This document shows, in pieces, positions 63,368 to 64,000 of a stretch of DNA of 64,000 nt. Positions within the stretch are counted from its first letter, which is position 1, and each line of letters begins with the position of its first letter. Made by a program: the position numbers and the translations under genes. The notes beneath the pieces were generated by a model, which did not search any database, was not told where the DNA came from, and was given only the letters and a program-made list of their open reading frames with translations. This DNA comes from JAAZHD01 sp012510895 (GTDB taxonomy: Bacteria; Bacillota; Clostridia; Caldicoprobacterales; DTU083), in NCBI GenBank assembly GCA_050951465.1, contig JBMNJC010000004.1:1-64000 (forward strand). Direction: 5' to 3'.

Positions 63368-64000
63368 ATGGCAAGGCAGGTTTATGTAGCTGAAAATGCA
63401 GGTTTTTGCTTTGGTGTTCAACGGGCGGTAAATACAACTTTGTATGAAAACCAAAAAAAATCATCGAAAGTATTTACTTTAGGTCCTTTGATTCATAATG
63501 ATGATGTTGTAAAAAATCTGGCTGAACAAGGAATATCTCAAATCAGTACCGAGGATATAGAGAGATTAGGGCCGGAAGATGCCTTGGTTATACGTTCTCA
63601 TGGGGTGACTCCTGAAATATTTGAAAGAATCATGAAGACCGGAGCAAAAATTATCGATGCTACTTGCCCCTATGTTGCTAGCATCCAACGTAAAGCCAGA
63701 AAATATTATGAGGAAGGATATCAAATTGTTATTGTCGGAGATCCGAATCATCCGGAGGTCATAGGTATTAATGGCTGTTGTAATAATACAGCTATAATCA
63801 CCAGGAATGGAGATGAATTAAACAATCTGCCTGACCGAGTCTGTATTCTTTCACAGACTACGGAAAGACAATCGAATTTTGAAAAAACTCGGGAGATTGT
63901 GTCTAAAAAGTGTAAAGATATGCTGGCCTTTAATACTATATGCAGTGCTACTAGGGAAAGACAGGATAGTGCAGAACAGATTTCGAAAACCGTGGACTTA
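63368..64000 (+). CDS. ispH: 4-hydroxy-3-methylbut-2-enyl diphosphate reductase, 5-prime part
   Basis: The first 211 residues of LytB/IspH, running off the window end with the frame open. It makes IPP and DMAPP in the last step of the MEP isoprenoid pathway. All three cluster Cys are seen: C14 in AGFCFGVQRA, C100 in IDATCPYV and C192 in NTICSATRERQ, with substrate-binding His in LIHND, RSHGV and PNHPEV. AAAGGA is 8 nt upstream of ATG 63368. Some Clostridia fuse it to S1 ribosomal domains; the missing end prevents a check. Confidence 0.95.
   Translation, partial: MARQVYVAENAGFCFGVQRAVNTTLYENQKKSSKVFTLGPLIHNDDVVKNLAEQGISQISTEDIERLGPEDALVIRSHGVTPEIFERIMKTGAKIIDATCPYVASIQRKARKYYEEGYQIVIVGDPNHPEVIGINGCCNNTAIITRNGDELNNLPDRVCILSQTTERQSNFEKTREIVSKKCKDMLAFNTICSATRERQDSAEQISKTVDL

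Noticed and set aside
1..64000. CRISPR array, tRNA or rRNA genes, prophage
   Set aside because: No regularly spaced repeats, no cloverleaf with CCA-type end and no ribosomal RNA or phage structural genes were recognised on reading.

Overview
The window looks like chromosomal DNA of a low-GC, strictly anaerobic, spore-forming type Firmicute (class Clostridia). The evidence is an AT-rich composition, strong AGGAGG-type ribosome binding sites, a T-box leader, a complete V/A-type ATPase operon with a sodium-type rotor subunit, a very large BadF/HgdC-like activase with its dehydratase-like partner, a YteA-type zinc-finger protein, type II pantothenate kinase, DacF, AsnA and DUF1846 genes. I cannot name the species.

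Layout. 0-8.7 kb: a YteA-like gene, then a T-box leader controlling a TrpXYZ-like ABC importer, followed by an M24 peptidase, a pyridoxamine kinase and a MetNIQ-type importer, all co-directional. 8.8-12 kb: galE, a sugar nucleotidyltransferase and a NahK-like sugar kinase, consistent with making UDP-sugars from salvaged hexosamine or hexose. 12-14.3 kb: a DUF1538 membrane protein made of two similar halves, coupled to a tandem-domain PII protein. 14.4-20.5 kb: an oppBCDFA oligopeptide importer with a clear sigma-A promoter. 20.5-24.9 kb (minus strand): a two-gene activase/dehydratase-like redox system. 24.9-31 kb: a sugar isomerase-like protein, a small membrane protein, a LysM-G5-P60 wall hydrolase, DUF3810, a TtcA-like protein and an SGNH hydrolase. 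31.1-39.8 kb: V-ATPase genes in the order H-I-K-E-C-F-A-B-D. 39.9-47.9 kb: EnvC-like M23 peptidase, YraN, CoaW, DacF, AsnA, a FAD-Rieske oxidoreductase and an MBL-fold protein.

47.9-54.6 kb is an accessory or decayed stretch. It holds two head-to-tail copies of one IS1182-like element (the second frameshifted), a VOC protein, the wreck of an aldo/keto reductase gene, a strong 6S RNA candidate with its own promoter, an overlooked 44-aa gene on the minus strand, and an IS4-type transposase gene with a possible RNA switch at its ribosome binding site. 54.6-60.3 kb: a LacI regulator, serC-serA (minus), an RNase M5-like Toprim protein and DUF1846. 60.4-64 kb: a small P60-type protein, a short alanyl-tRNA synthetase paralogue broken by three single-base shifts, a VOC gene with two compensating shifts, and the start of ispH, which runs off the end. 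The indels between 61 and 63.1 kb sit mostly at short homopolymers, so sequencing error must be excluded before calling these true pseudogenes.

Only the sequence was read. Family names rest on recognised motifs and gene order, not on database searches. Start codons were chosen by ribosome-binding-site spacing and often lie downstream of the longest possible start.
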